A stretch of 56,977 nt of DNA, from assembly GCF_018883605.1 (NCBI RefSeq), contig NZ_JAHLEM010000082.1, positions 1 through 56,977 on the forward strand, read 5' to 3'. Below the pieces are notes generated by a model. It searched no databases. It had not been told where the DNA came from and saw only the letters and a list, made by a program, of their open reading frames with translations. A program made the translations under genes and the position numbers. Positions within the stretch are counted from its first letter, which is position 1, and the number at the start of each line of letters is the position of its first letter. Shown here piece after piece: positions 17,840 to 26,897 of this stretch. The DNA comes from Streptomyces niphimycinicus (GTDB lineage: Bacteria > Actinomycetota > Actinomycetes > Streptomycetales > Streptomycetaceae).

Positions 17840-20800
17840 ATGTTCCGCAAGGTGCTGGTCGCCAATCGTGGAGAGATCGCCATTCGCGCCTTCCGCGCCG
17901 GCTATGAGCTGGGCGCGAGAACCGTAGCCGTGTTCCCGCATGAGGACCGCAACTCGCTGCATCGGCTCAAGGCCGATGAGGCATATGAGATCGGTGAGCC
18001 GGGTCATCCGGTGCGGGCCTATCTCTCCGTCGAGGAGATCGTCCGCGCGGCGCGCAGTGCGGGCGCGGATGCTGTTTATCCCGGATATGGCTTTTTGTCC
18101 GAGAACCCCGATCTCGCACGTGCGTGCGAAGAGGCGGGGATCACGTTCGTGGGGCCCAGCGCGCAGATCCTGGAGCTCACCGGGAACAAGGCGCGCGCGG
18201 TGGCCGCGGCCCGTGCGGCCGGGGTGCCGGTGCTCGGCTCCTCCGAGCCGTCGACCGATGTGGACGAGCTGGTCCGGGCCGCGGACGAGCTCGGCTTCCC
18301 GGTGTTCGTCAAGGCCGTCGCCGGTGGTGGCGGGCGCGGCATGCGCAGGGTCGAGAACCGGGAGACGCTGCGTGAGTCCATCGAGGCGGCGGCGCGGGAG
18401 GCCGAGTCCGCCTTCGGCGATTCCACGGTCTTCCTGGAGAAGGCGGTGGTGGAGCCCCGCCATATCGAGGTGCAGATCCTCGCCGACGGGCAGGGCGATG
18501 TCATCCATCTGTTCGAACGCGACTGTTCGGTGCAGCGACGCCACCAGAAGGTGATCGAGCTGGCGCCGGCGCCCAACCTCGATCCGGAGCTGCGGGCACG
18601 GATCTGCGACGACGCGGTGAAGTTCGCCCGGCAGATCGGCTATCGCAACGCCGGCACGGTGGAGTTCCTGCTCGACCGCGAGGGCCGCCATGTGTTCATC
18701 GAGATGAATCCGCGGATCCAGGTCGAGCACACGGTGACCGAGGAGATCACCGACGTCGATCTGGTCCAGTCGCAGTTGCGGATCGCCGCCGGCCAGACCC
18801 TGGCCGACCTCGGCCTCGCCCAGGACACCGTATATCTGCGGGGTGCGGCGCTCCAGTGCCGGATCACCACCGAGGACCCGGCCAACGGCTTCCGCCCGGA
18901 CACCGGGATGATCAGCGCGTATCGCTCCCCGGGCGGCTCGGGCATCCGGCTGGACGGTGGCACCACCCACTCCGGTGCGGAGATCAGCGCCCACTTCGAC
19001 TCGATGCTGGTCAAACTGACCTGCCGGGGGCGCGACTTCGCGACCGCGGTCGGCCGCGCCCGGCGCGCGGTGGCCGAGTTCCGCATCCGCGGCGTCTCCA
19101 CGAACATCCCCTTCCTCCAGGCGGTGCTGGACGATCCGGACTTCCGGGCCGGGCAGGTCACCACGTCGTTCATCGAGCAGCGGCCGCATCTGCTGACCGC
19201 GCGCCACTCCGCCGACCGCGGCACCAAGCTGCTCACCTATCTCGCCGATGTCACGGTGAACAAGCCGCACGGCGAGCGGCCCCATCTGATCAACGCGACC
19301 ACCAAGCTGCCCCCGGTGCCGGACACCGAGCCGCCCGCCGGCTCCAAGCAGCGGCTCACCGAGCTGGGCCCGGAGGGCTTCGCGCGATGGCTGCGCGAGT
19401 CGCCCACCATCGGGGTCACCGACACCACCTTCCGGGACGCGCATCAGTCGCTGCTGGCCACCCGGGTCCGCACCAGGGACCTGCTGGCCGTGGCCCCGGT
19501 GGTGGCGCGGAGCGTGCCGCAGTTGCTGTCGCTGGAGTGCTGGGGCGGGGCCACCTACGACGTGGCGCTGCGCTTCCTCGCCGAGGACCCGTGGGAGCGG
19601 CTGGCCAAGCTGCGCGAGGCGGTGCCCAACATCTGTCTTCAGATGCTGCTGCGCGGCCGCAACACGGTGGGCTACACGCCGTATCCGACCGAGGTGACCA
19701 CCGCCTTCGTACAGGAGGCCACGGCCACCGGAATCGACATCTTCCGGATCTTCGACGCGCTGAACGACATCGGGCAGATGCGGCCCGCGATCGACGCGGT
19801 GCGGGAGACGGGCTCGGCGATCGCCGAAGTGGCGCTCTGCTACACCTCCGACCTGTCCGACCCCTCCGAGCGGCTCTACACCCTCGACTACTATCTGCGG
19901 CTCGCCGAGCAGATCGTGGACGCGGGCGCGCATGTGCTGGCCATCAAGGACATGGCGGGGCTGCTGCGCGCCCCGGCCGCGGCCACCCTGGTCTCCGCAC
20001 TGCGCAGGGAGTTCGACCTGCCAGTGCACATCCACACCCATGACACCGCGGGTGGTCAGCTCGCCACCTATCTCGCGGCGGTCCAGGCCGGCGCGGACGC
20101 GGTGGACGGCGCGGTGGCCTCCATGGCGGGCACCACCTCCCAGCCGTCGCTGTCGGCGATCGTGGCCGCCACCGACCACTCCGACCGGCCGACCGGGCTC
20201 GACCTCGAGGCGATCGGCGGCCTGGAGCCGTACTGGGAGGCCGTGCGCAAGATCTACGCACCGTTCGAGGCGGGCCTCGCCTCGCCGACCGGGCGGGTTT
20301 ACCACCATGAGATCCCCGGCGGTCAGCTCTCCAATCTGCGCACCCAGGCCATCGCGCTCGGCCTCGGCGACCGCTTCGAGGAGATCGAGGCGATGTACAC
20401 CGCCGCGGACCGGATGCTGGGCCATCTGGTGAAGGTCACCCCGTCGTCGAAGGTGGTCGGCGATCTCGCGCTGCACCTGGTGGGGGCGGGGGTGTCGCCA
20501 AAGGACTTCGAGGCGGATCCGGCCCGGTACGACATCCCGGACTCGGTCATCGGGTTCCTCCGCGGCGAGCTGGGCAATCCGCCGGGCGGCTGGCCCGAGC
20601 CGTTCCGCAGCAAGGCGCTGGAGGGCCGCGCCGCCGCCAAGCCGACGGCCGCGGAGCTGTCCACGGAGGACCGGGAGCAGTTGGCGAAGGATCCGCGGGC
20701 GACGCTGAACCGGCTGCTGTTCCCCGGCCCGACCAAGGAGTTCGAGGCGCATCGGCAGGCCCACGGCGACACCAGCGTGCTGGACAGCAAGGACTTCTTC

Positions 20801-21217
20801 TACGGGCTGCGCCCGCGGCAGGAGTACACGGTGGACCTCGAGCCCGGGGTCCGGCTGCTGATCGAGCTGGAGGCCATCGGCGACGCCGACGAGCGCGGTA
20901 TGCGCACCGTGATGGCCTCGCTGAACGGGCAGTTGCGCCCGGTCCAGGTACGGGACAACTCGGCGGCCTCCGACGTACCGGCCACCGAGAAGGCCGACCG
21001 GAGCAACCCCGGCCATGTGGCGGCGCCCTTCGCGGGTGTGGTGACGCTGGCGGTGGCCGAGGGCGATCAGGTGGAGGCCGGTGCCACCGTGGCGACGATC
21101 GAGGCGATGAAGATGGAGGCCACCATCGCGGCCCCGAAGAGCGGGACGGTGTCGCGCATCGCCATCAGCGCGATCCAGCAGGTGGAAGGCGGCGATCTGC
21201 TGGTCGCCCTGAGCTGA
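17840..21217 (+). CDS. pyc: Pyruvate carboxylase
   Basis: Biotin- and ATP-dependent carboxylation of pyruvate to oxaloacetate, the anaplerotic feed to the TCA cycle. 1125 residues in the full single-chain order. Biotin carboxylase: KVLVANRGEIAIRAFRA at the start, GGGGRGMRRV, EMNPRIQVEHTVTEEITD. Carboxyltransferase: DTTFRDAHQSLLATRVRT and HIHTHDTAGG (metal-binding histidines). C-terminal biotinyl domain: EAMKMEA with the biotinyl lysine at about 1091. The ATG at 17840 follows AGAAGGGATCGGGC. Monocistronic, ending in paired hairpins. Confidence 0.98.
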   Translation: MFRKVLVANRGEIAIRAFRAGYELGARTVAVFPHEDRNSLHRLKADEAYEIGEPGHPVRAYLSVEEIVRAARSAGADAVYPGYGFLSENPDLARACEEAGITFVGPSAQILELTGNKARAVAAARAAGVPVLGSSEPSTDVDELVRAADELGFPVFVKAVAGGGGRGMRRVENRETLRESIEAAAREAESAFGDSTVFLEKAVVEPRHIEVQILADGQGDVIHLFERDCSVQRRHQKVIELAPAPNLDPELRARICDDAVKFARQIGYRNAGTVEFLLDREGRHVFIEMNPRIQVEHTVTEEITDVDLVQSQLRIAAGQTLADLGLAQDTVYLRGAALQCRITTEDPANGFRPDTGMISAYRSPGGSGIRLDGGTTHSGAEISAHFDSMLVKLTCRGRDFATAVGRARRAVAEFRIRGVSTNIPFLQAVLDDPDFRAGQVTTSFIEQRPHLLTARHSADRGTKLLTYLADVTVNKPHGERPHLINATTKLPPVPDTEPPAGSKQRLTELGPEGFARWLRESPTIGVTDTTFRDAHQSLLATRVRTRDLLAVAPVVARSVPQLLSLECWGGATYDVALRFLAEDPWERLAKLREAVPNICLQMLLRGRNTVGYTPYPTEVTTAFVQEATATGIDIFRIFDALNDIGQMRPAIDAVRETGSAIAEVALCYTSDLSDPSERLYTLDYYLRLAEQIVDAGAHVLAIKDMAGLLRAPAAATLVSALRREFDLPVHIHTHDTAGGQLATYLAAVQAGADAVDGAVASMAGTTSQPSLSAIVAATDHSDRPTGLDLEAIGGLEPYWEAVRKIYAPFEAGLASPTGRVYHHEIPGGQLSNLRTQAIALGLGDRFEEIEAMYTAADRMLGHLVKVTPSSKVVGDLALHLVGAGVSPKDFEADPARYDIPDSVIGFLRGELGNPPGGWPEPFRSKALEGRAAAKPTAAELSTEDREQLAKDPRATLNRLLFPGPTKEFEAHRQAHGDTSVLDSKDFFYGLRPRQEYTVDLEPGVRLLIELEAIGDADERGMRTVMASLNGQLRPVQVRDNSAASDVPATEKADRSNPGHVAAPFAGVVTLAVAEGDQVEAGATVATIEAMKMEATIAAPKSGTVSRIAISAIQQVEGGDLLVALS

Positions 21218-21287
21218 GCCGACAGCGTCGGCAAGCCGCCGCCACCGGTCCCCGGCCCTCGGGTCAGGGGTGCTCGGTGGCGGCGGC
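21218..21287. terminator. Two hairpins between pyc and the convergent MFS gene
   Basis: GCCGAC-AGC-GTCGGC (21218-21232) directly follows the pyc stop. GCCGCCGCCACCG (21235-21247) pairs perfectly over 13 bp with CGGTGGCGGCGGC (21275-21287), with a smaller GC hairpin possible inside the loop. A bidirectional terminator is likely. Confidence 0.65.
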
Positions 21288-21326
21288 CTCGTATGCCCGC
21301 GGAAAGGTGTCCACCGGCCCAGCGCC

Positions 21327-22790
21327 TCACCGCGTCGGCCGGCCGTACGCCCCTGGACGATCTGGCTGACCTTCGGTTGGCCGCGTCGCCGCACGGCCCG
21401 GCAGTCTGGTGGCCAGCAGCGCACCGGCCGCGGCCACGGCCGCGAGGGCCGTCAGCGCCGGTCCCATCGCCGAGAGGAAGACGTCGGCCGCCCAGCCCGT
21501 CCCGTCGCCGGGCGGCCGTCCGGTGGTGCCACCCGGCCCGGCCACGCTCATCAGCGTGGTCGCGGCCGCGACCCCCAGCGCGGGGCCGATGTTCATGGCG
21601 GTCTGCTGGAGCCCGCCCGCCACTCCGGCGGTGTCCACGGACGCGTGGCGCACGAGGACGGTGGTCGCGGTGACCATCACGGTGGCGAATCCCGCGCCCA
21701 GCACGAGAAAGCATCCACCGATCGCCGCGGCGCCCGAGCCCCGGCCGAGACCGGACATCAGCAGCACACCGGCCGCCACCAGGACCATCCCCGCGACCGA
21801 AGCCCGGCGGGGCCCCTGACGGCGCATCAGCATCGCCGCCACCGGTGCGCCCAGCACCATCATCACCGCCAGCGGGAGCGCCCTGAGCCCGCCGGCGAGC
21901 GGATCCAGCGCGAGCACGTCCTGGAGATAGTAGGTGCCGAGGAAGAGCGTCCCGAAGAGGGCGGCCGACGCGGACACCAGCACGCCGAGCGCCGGGCCGA
22001 CGGTGGCCGACCGCAGCAGACCCGGCGGCAGCAGCGGATGTTCCGTACGGCGCTCATGCCATACGAAGACGCCACCGGCCACCACGGCGCTCGTCGGCCC
22101 GAGCCCGGTCGCCGCCGTCCAGCCGGTTCCGGGGGCGCCGACGAGCGTATGCACCAGCCCGGCCAGCGCCACCGCGAGCAGAGCGGCACCGGGCAGATCG
22201 AGCCGCGGCCGGGCGGTCTCCCGGGGCGCGGCCGGGGCCCGCACGGCGAGCGCCGTCAGGCCCAGGGCAACGGCGGGCACGACATTGAGGAAGAACACCG
22301 CCCGCCAGCCCAGATGGGTGGTCAGCGCCCCGCCGATCAGGGGGCCCGCCGCGGCCGCGAGGCCGATGGCGCCGGTGCGCACCGCGAGGGGCCTGCCGAG
22401 CCGGTCGGGCGGATACGCGGCGCGCAGCATTCCGAGGGTGGCGGGTTGCAGCAGCGCCCCGAAGACCCCTTGGGCGATCCGCAGTCCGATCACCCAGCCG
22501 ATGCCGCCCGCGAGTCCGATGCCCGCCGAGGCGGCGCCGAAGCCCAGCGTCCCGATGGCGAAGACGCGCCGATGCCCGTAGCGGTCGCCGAGGCGGCCCG
22601 CGAACACCAGCAGACTCGCCACGGCGATCAGATATCCGGTGCTGGTCCACTGGACCTGGGCGAACGTGGCATGGAGGTCCCGCTGTAGACGGGGCTGGGC
22701 GACGGTCAGCACGGTGCCGTCCAGGGCGACGATCACGGCCCCGGTGACGCTGCCGACGAGGGTGAGGCGTCGTGCCCGCGGGGCGCTCAT
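21327..22790 (-). CDS. DHA2-family MFS drug exporter
   Basis: 487 residues with about 14 hydrophobic segments, as in the DHA2 (EmrB/QacA) family. Signatures: VALDGTVLTVAQPRLQRDL in helix 1, GRLGDRYGHRRVF in loop 2-3, and RIAQGVFGALLQPATLG with LAAAAGPLIGGALTTHLGWRAVFFLNV (antiporter motif C region). The ATG at 22790 overlaps the TetR stop as ATGA, so repressor and pump form one coupled unit. It probably exports a toxic or signalling compound that induces the operon. Confidence 0.92.
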   Translation of the reverse strand: MSAPRARRLTLVGSVTGAVIVALDGTVLTVAQPRLQRDLHATFAQVQWTSTGYLIAVASLLVFAGRLGDRYGHRRVFAIGTLGFGAASAGIGLAGGIGWVIGLRIAQGVFGALLQPATLGMLRAAYPPDRLGRPLAVRTGAIGLAAAAGPLIGGALTTHLGWRAVFFLNVVPAVALGLTALAVRAPAAPRETARPRLDLPGAALLAVALAGLVHTLVGAPGTGWTAATGLGPTSAVVAGGVFVWHERRTEHPLLPPGLLRSATVGPALGVLVSASAALFGTLFLGTYYLQDVLALDPLAGGLRALPLAVMMVLGAPVAAMLMRRQGPRRASVAGMVLVAAGVLLMSGLGRGSGAAAIGGCFLVLGAGFATVMVTATTVLVRHASVDTAGVAGGLQQTAMNIGPALGVAAATTLMSVAGPGGTTGRPPGDGTGWAADVFLSAMGPALTALAAVAAAGALLATRLPGRAATRPTEGQPDRPGAYGRPTR

Positions 22791-23383
22791 CGGGCCTCCG
22801 GGCCGAGGTGTGCGTCGAGCGCGGCACGCAGCAGCGGCTCGGCGTCGTCCACTCCGACCGCGAGCTGAAGGCTGCCCCAGCCCCACAGTTGGGCGATGCC
22901 ATGCAGATTCGCCCACAGCGCGCCCGCGACGATCCGTGGCTCCGCACCGGACTCCGGCCGCACCCTGGCCACCAGGTCGACGAGGGTGGCGAAGAGCGGC
23001 AGGCTCGTCTCCCGCAGGCCGAGCTGGTTGCTCTCCAGGAGATCGTGGCGGAACATCAGCTCGAACATGCCGCGGTTGGTCAGCGCGAAGTCGAGACAGC
23101 TCCGCGCCAGGGCCGTCAACTGCCCGCGTGGATCGCCCTCATGGGCGGCGATGGCCTCACCGGCCCGGTCCGCCAGGCTCTCGAAGCCGCGGCGCGCGAT
23201 GGCCGACAGCAGGGTCAGATGCGTGGGGAAGTAGCGCCGCGGCGCACCGTGGGACACCCCTGCCCGACGGGCGATCTCCCGCAGCGAAAGGGCCGGCACC
23301 CCCTCCGCCGCCACCAGTGCCACTCCGACGTCCACCAATCGGGATCGGAGACCCGAGTCCTGCTCATGCTCCCGCTCATCCAT
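22787..23383 (-). CDS. TetR-family repressor of the adjacent exporter
   Basis: 198 residues from ATG 23383 (a GTG at 23389 would add two). The helix-turn-helix is ALSLREIARRAGVSHGAPRRYFPTHLTLL, followed by a helical ligand domain with a TetR_C-like end (GALWANLHGIAQLWGWG). The start codon lies inside an operator palindrome with no room for a ribosome binding site, so a leaderless mRNA is inferred. It is coupled to the DHA2 pump, so it should autorepress the whole operon and be released by a pump substrate. Confidence 0.92.
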   Translation of the reverse strand: MDEREHEQDSGLRSRLVDVGVALVAAEGVPALSLREIARRAGVSHGAPRRYFPTHLTLLSAIARRGFESLADRAGEAIAAHEGDPRGQLTALARSCLDFALTNRGMFELMFRHDLLESNQLGLRETSLPLFATLVDLVARVRPESGAEPRIVAGALWANLHGIAQLWGWGSLQLAVGVDDAEPLLRAALDAHLGPEAR

Positions 23384-23420
23384 AGACACTGTCTACCAGA
23401 GCGTAGTAGACAGTGTCTAC
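23382..23420 (-). promoter_or_regulatory. Twin TetR operators overlapping a leaderless promoter
   Basis: Two near-identical 15-bp palindromes: GTAGACAGTGTCTAC at 23406-23420 (perfect) and ATAGACACTGTCTAC at 23382-23396, centres 24 bp apart. On the minus strand each begins TAGACA; the two TAGACA boxes are separated by 18 bp and could be the -35 (23419-23414) and -10 (23395-23390). The transcript would then start at or next to the ATG at 23383. Confidence 0.75.
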
Positions 23421-23543
23421 GCGTTCAGAATGACGAATGAAGGCCCAACCCCGAGACTCATGGGACCTGCGAAGCACCCAAAAAGGGGCACACTTGTTCA
23501 TGTAGCTGAATGTCATTCTGAGGTAAAGAACCGCCCGCGAGCC

Positions 23544-23572
23544 TTGACGGTCCTTTTGGTCCGGTCCAATGT
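23544..23572 (+). promoter_or_regulatory. Candidate promoter with GGTCC repeats before the lyase-like gene
   Basis: TTGACG (23544-23549) with a 17-bp spacer to CAATGT (23567-23572). Three GGTCC steps occur here, and TGGTCCGGTCCA (23557-23568) overlaps the -10. It resembles a DasR-type dre site (TGGTCTAGACCA) with a changed centre and one further mismatch. The ribosome binding site AAGGAAG is near 23611-23617. Confidence 0.35.
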
Positions 23573-23630
23573 GCGTGGTGCGCCATGAGCACGCCACTCC
23601 TTTACCGGATCAGGAAGGAAGTCAACGACC

Positions 23631-24479
23631 ATGGCAGAACCCCTCGTTCCCCGCTCGTTAAGCCGCCGCCGGGTCCTCGGCTCGATGGCCGCGGCCGCCG
23701 TCGGAACGCCGATCGCCCTTGGGCAACTGACCTCGGGGGCCGCCCCCGCCTCCGCCGCCTCCCGGGCCGCGGCCGCGCAGTTGCTCTGGCATCCGAACCC
23801 GTCCAGCGCCGGGCTCAAGGCGTTCGAGGGCATCGAGGCCGACCGGGGCGGCGCACACCCCGACCGGAAGTACGTGATCGTCGAGGGCGGTGACCACTAC
23901 CGCTTCAACATCTGGAAGGACGACCGGGACACCACGGGTGGCGGCGACCGCCAGCGCACCGAGTCCAAGGGCATGGTGCAGGACGGCACCACCCTGAAGA
24001 TGCGCGACGGTGAGACGTGGAGCCTCAGCTACGAGATGTTCATGCCCACCTCGCTGCACGGCACCAGCAAGTTCACGCATATCTTCCAGACCAAGACCCC
24101 GGCGGACAACGGCGGTCCGTACATCACCCTTGACCTGGGCCGCAGCGGCAGCACGGAGACGCTGCGGGCCCGTGCGTACGCCAACTCCGGCTCACCGGAC
24201 ATCGCCTCGACGAACCTCGCGCCGCTGCGCAACAAGTGGATCACCATCGAGTGGACGTTCACCATCGGCTCGAATGGCAAGGCGGCCTGCGTGATACGCA
24301 ACGGCACCGGGTCCGGCGCCCCGGTCGCGGTCCAGGGCAGCATGTCCAATGTGAGGATGCCGGACCAGGACGACTACCAGCGGCCCAAGTGGGGCATCTA
24401 CCGCTCGGTCGAGAGCGCCTCGTCGGACATCCTCGACACCTATCTGCTGTTCCGGAACTTCCAGGCGTCCAAGGCATAG
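23631..24479 (+). CDS. Secreted polysaccharide-lyase-like protein (Tat signal)
   Basis: 282 residues. The Tat signal LSRRRVLGSMAAAAVG is followed by APASAAS, a likely signal peptidase site near 43. The mature part resembles the jelly-roll heparin-lyase-I/PL20-type fold: RTESKGM, LSYEMFMPTSL, FTHIFQTKT, KWITIEWTFTIG, PKWGIYRSVES. Related proteins degrade acidic polysaccharides, but activity is not proven by these motifs. Codon 10 is TTA (23658-23660), inside the signal peptide, so expression may require bldA tRNA. The gene is preceded by a promoter with a DasR-like element and ends in a very strong hairpin. Confidence 0.6.
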   Translation: MAEPLVPRSLSRRRVLGSMAAAAVGTPIALGQLTSGAAPASAASRAAAAQLLWHPNPSSAGLKAFEGIEADRGGAHPDRKYVIVEGGDHYRFNIWKDDRDTTGGGDRQRTESKGMVQDGTTLKMRDGETWSLSYEMFMPTSLHGTSKFTHIFQTKTPADNGGPYITLDLGRSGSTETLRARAYANSGSPDIASTNLAPLRNKWITIEWTFTIGSNGKAACVIRNGTGSGAPVAVQGSMSNVRMPDQDDYQRPKWGIYRSVESASSDILDTYLLFRNFQASKA

Positions 24480-24486
24480 CCCGCGG

Positions 24487-24527
24487 CGGTGACGCGGGGC
24501 CGGTGGCGTCCCGGCCCCGCGTCACCG
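24487..24527. terminator. 17-bp perfect stem, bidirectional terminator
   Basis: The arms at 24487-24503 and 24511-24527 (beginning CGGTGACGCGGGG) are perfectly complementary over 17 bp around a 7-nt loop. It sits 8 bp after the lyase-like stop, and the other arm contains the MarR stop codon (24522-24524). Confidence 0.85.
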
Positions 24528-25025
24528 GCCGTCGGATGCCTCGGAGGCGCCGGACACCGGCAGATGGCGTGCCACGGAGGCGTTGAGGCGCTTCAGGAAC
24601 TCCGTCAGCCGGGCGAGGTCCTCGTCCGGCCAGTCCGCGACGGCCTCGCCCAGCAGCCGTGTCCGCCGCTCGGCCGCCAGCGCGATATGGCGGCGCCCGG
24701 TGTCGGTCAGCTCCACCCTCCGTATCCGCCGGTCCACGGTGTCCCGCACCCGGGTCACCAGCCCTGCCGCCGTCAGCCGGTCGACGACGCGCACGGCGCG
24801 GGCCCGGTCGGTCAGCAGCAGGGCGGCGATGTCGGACACGGCGGGGCCGGGCGGGGAGCTTGCCTCGACGAAGCGCAGCACCCGGTAGCCGGTCGGGGTG
24901 ACATCCCCGGGGAGCCCGCCCAGGAAGTGCTCCCGTACCAGCGGTCCGTACAGCCCGAACCGGGCGTGCCGCAGCTCCCGCAGCACCGCGTCCAGCCCGC
25001 GCAGCTCTTCGTCCCGATCGTTCAC
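24522..25025 (-). CDS. MarR-family transcriptional regulator
   Basis: About 167 residues from GTG 25025 (VNDRDEELRGLDAVLREL). Winged-helix core: AVSDIAALLLTDRARAVRVVDRLTAAGLVTR with the wing DTVDRRIRRVELTDTGRRH, typical of MarR. The frame is open to 25148, but the extra part (HRRWRH...) looks non-coding and MarR proteins are usually 140-170 residues. Neither start has a clear ribosome binding site. It is divergent from the phosphatase gene with about 170 bp between; target and ligand unknown. Confidence 0.85.
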   Translation of the reverse strand: MNDRDEELRGLDAVLRELRHARFGLYGPLVREHFLGGLPGDVTPTGYRVLRFVEASSPPGPAVSDIAALLLTDRARAVRVVDRLTAAGLVTRVRDTVDRRIRRVELTDTGRRHIALAAERRTRLLGEAVADWPDEDLARLTEFLKRLNASVARHLPVSGASEASDGR

Positions 25026-25195
25026 GGGGACCAGCGTGCTGTGCCGCCACCGCCTGTGGCAACGCACATCCGCCACCGTCCACCGAGATGGTTGTCCGGG
25101 TTCGCCGTCCGGTCGTCCGGCGGTAGCCCGCCGTGTCGTGGTGTTCACGGCGCCTCGGTGTCGGGCGGCGACGGGCCCATGGGAGCTTCGGGCTC

Positions 25196-26818
25196 ATGAC
25201 GACGACACCGAAGACCACGGGCACCACACCGCCGGAGTCCCGGGTGAGCCGCCGGGGGCTGCTGGGCGCGGCCGGCGCGGCGGCGGCCGGTGCGGCCACC
25301 TTGATGTCCCAGCCGGAGGCGGTGGCGGCCTCGCCGGTGCTGTGGACCCGGCCGGAGGGGTCCGGGATGCCACCGGTGAGCGGGCTGCATCTCCAGTTCG
25401 GGTCCGACGCCGCCCGGGAGGTCGTGGTGTCCTGGCAGACGCCGGCCCCGGTGAGGCGGCCACGTGTCAGGTTCGGCACCCCGGCCCATGGCATGGGCAC
25501 CGAGGTCACCGCGCGGACCACCTCCTACCAGGACGCCACATCCCAGCAGCGCATCCATGTCCATCACGCCCGGCTGAGCCGGCTGCGCCCCGGCACCGGC
25601 TATGTCTACGCCGCCGTCCACGACGGGGCGACGCCGGAGGCGGGGTCGTTCCGCACCGGGCCCAGTGGCCGGGCGCCGTTCACCTTCACCAGCTTCGGCG
25701 ACCAGGGCACGCCCACGGTGGGCAAGCTGAACGGCCCCAAGCCGCCGAAGATCACCGAAAAGCTCACCTATCTCAACGACAACCTCGGCTCGCCGTACGC
25801 CAATGACGTGACCACCGCCGTCGAGCGGGTCGCGCCGCTCTTCCATCTCATCAACGGCGATCTGTGCTACGCCAATCTGTCCGAGGACCGGCTGCGCACC
25901 TGGTCGGACTGGTTCGATATGACCAGCCGGTCCTCGCGGTTCAGGCCGTGGATGCCCGCGGCCGGCAACCACGAGAACGAGCTGGGCAACGGGCCGATCG
26001 GGTTCGCCGCCTACCAGGCGTACTTCTCGCTGCCCGGCAACGGAGGCGACGCCGAGACCCAGGGGCTGTGGTACGCCTTCACCGTCGGCTCGGTGCGGGT
26101 GGTGAGCCTGGCCAATGACGACGTGGCCTACCAGGACGCCGGGAACACCTATGTGCGGGGCTATTCCGGCGGGGCCCAGCGGCGCTGGCTGGAGGCCGAG
26201 CTCGCACGGGCCCGGGCCGACCGGGACATCGACTGGATCGTGGTCGTCATGCACCAGGTGGTCGTCTCCACGGCCGACCACCCGGGCAACGGCGCCGACC
26301 TCGGCGTCCGGCAGGAGTGGCTGCCGCTCTTCGACACCTACGGCGTCGACCTGGTCGTCTGCGGCCATGAACACCACTACGAGCGCTCCCACCCGATCCG
26401 TGGCCGGGAGCCCAACGACACGATGACGCCGACCCCCGCCGCCACCCGTACCGATCTGGTGGACACCACCGAGGGCACCGTCCATATGGTCATCGGTGGC
26501 GGTGGCACCTCGGTCCCGTCGATGGACGTCCTGTTCGACACCCCGCGGTGCAATGTCATCACCGGTGTCGGAGCCACCGGTGCGAATGGCCATAAGACCC
26601 CGGTCTATGTGACCGAGCCGGCCCCGTGGTCGGCGGTGCGCGACCGGGTGACCCCGTACGGCTTCGCCGCGTTCTCCGTCGAGCCCGGCACCGAACCGGG
26701 CGGCCTCACCACGATGTCGGTGACCTATTACGCGGTCACCGGTCTCTACGGCCGTATCGAACCCGTGGACACCTTCACGCTCCGGCGGACCCGCGGCGAC
26801 GGTGAGCGGCGCCGATAG
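25196..26818 (+). CDS. Secreted purple acid phosphatase / metallophosphoesterase
   Basis: 540 residues. The Tat signal VSRRGLLGAAGAAAAG is followed by an N-terminal fibronectin-like domain (LQFGSDAAREVVVSWQTPAPV, typical of purple acid phosphatases) and a calcineurin-type metal centre: FTSFGDQG, INGDLCYANL, AAGNHENELG, VVMHQVVV, VCGHEHHYERSHP. The five blocks hold the Asp/Asn/His/Tyr ligands of the dinuclear metal site. It probably releases phosphate from extracellular esters. ATG 25196 is chosen because it opens directly onto the Tat region. No PhoP box was identified by eye. Confidence 0.9.
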   Translation: MTTTPKTTGTTPPESRVSRRGLLGAAGAAAAGAATLMSQPEAVAASPVLWTRPEGSGMPPVSGLHLQFGSDAAREVVVSWQTPAPVRRPRVRFGTPAHGMGTEVTARTTSYQDATSQQRIHVHHARLSRLRPGTGYVYAAVHDGATPEAGSFRTGPSGRAPFTFTSFGDQGTPTVGKLNGPKPPKITEKLTYLNDNLGSPYANDVTTAVERVAPLFHLINGDLCYANLSEDRLRTWSDWFDMTSRSSRFRPWMPAAGNHENELGNGPIGFAAYQAYFSLPGNGGDAETQGLWYAFTVGSVRVVSLANDDVAYQDAGNTYVRGYSGGAQRRWLEAELARARADRDIDWIVVVMHQVVVSTADHPGNGADLGVRQEWLPLFDTYGVDLVVCGHEHHYERSHPIRGREPNDTMTPTPAATRTDLVDTTEGTVHMVIGGGGTSVPSMDVLFDTPRCNVITGVGATGANGHKTPVYVTEPAPWSAVRDRVTPYGFAAFSVEPGTEPGGLTTMSVTYYAVTGLYGRIEPVDTFTLRRTRGDGERRR

Positions 26819-26897
26819 GGGCATGAGGTGATCCGTACCGGGAACGTCGGGCCGCCGACGTGGTCCATGAGGAGCTCACCCGGTCCGGCCCAGGGCG

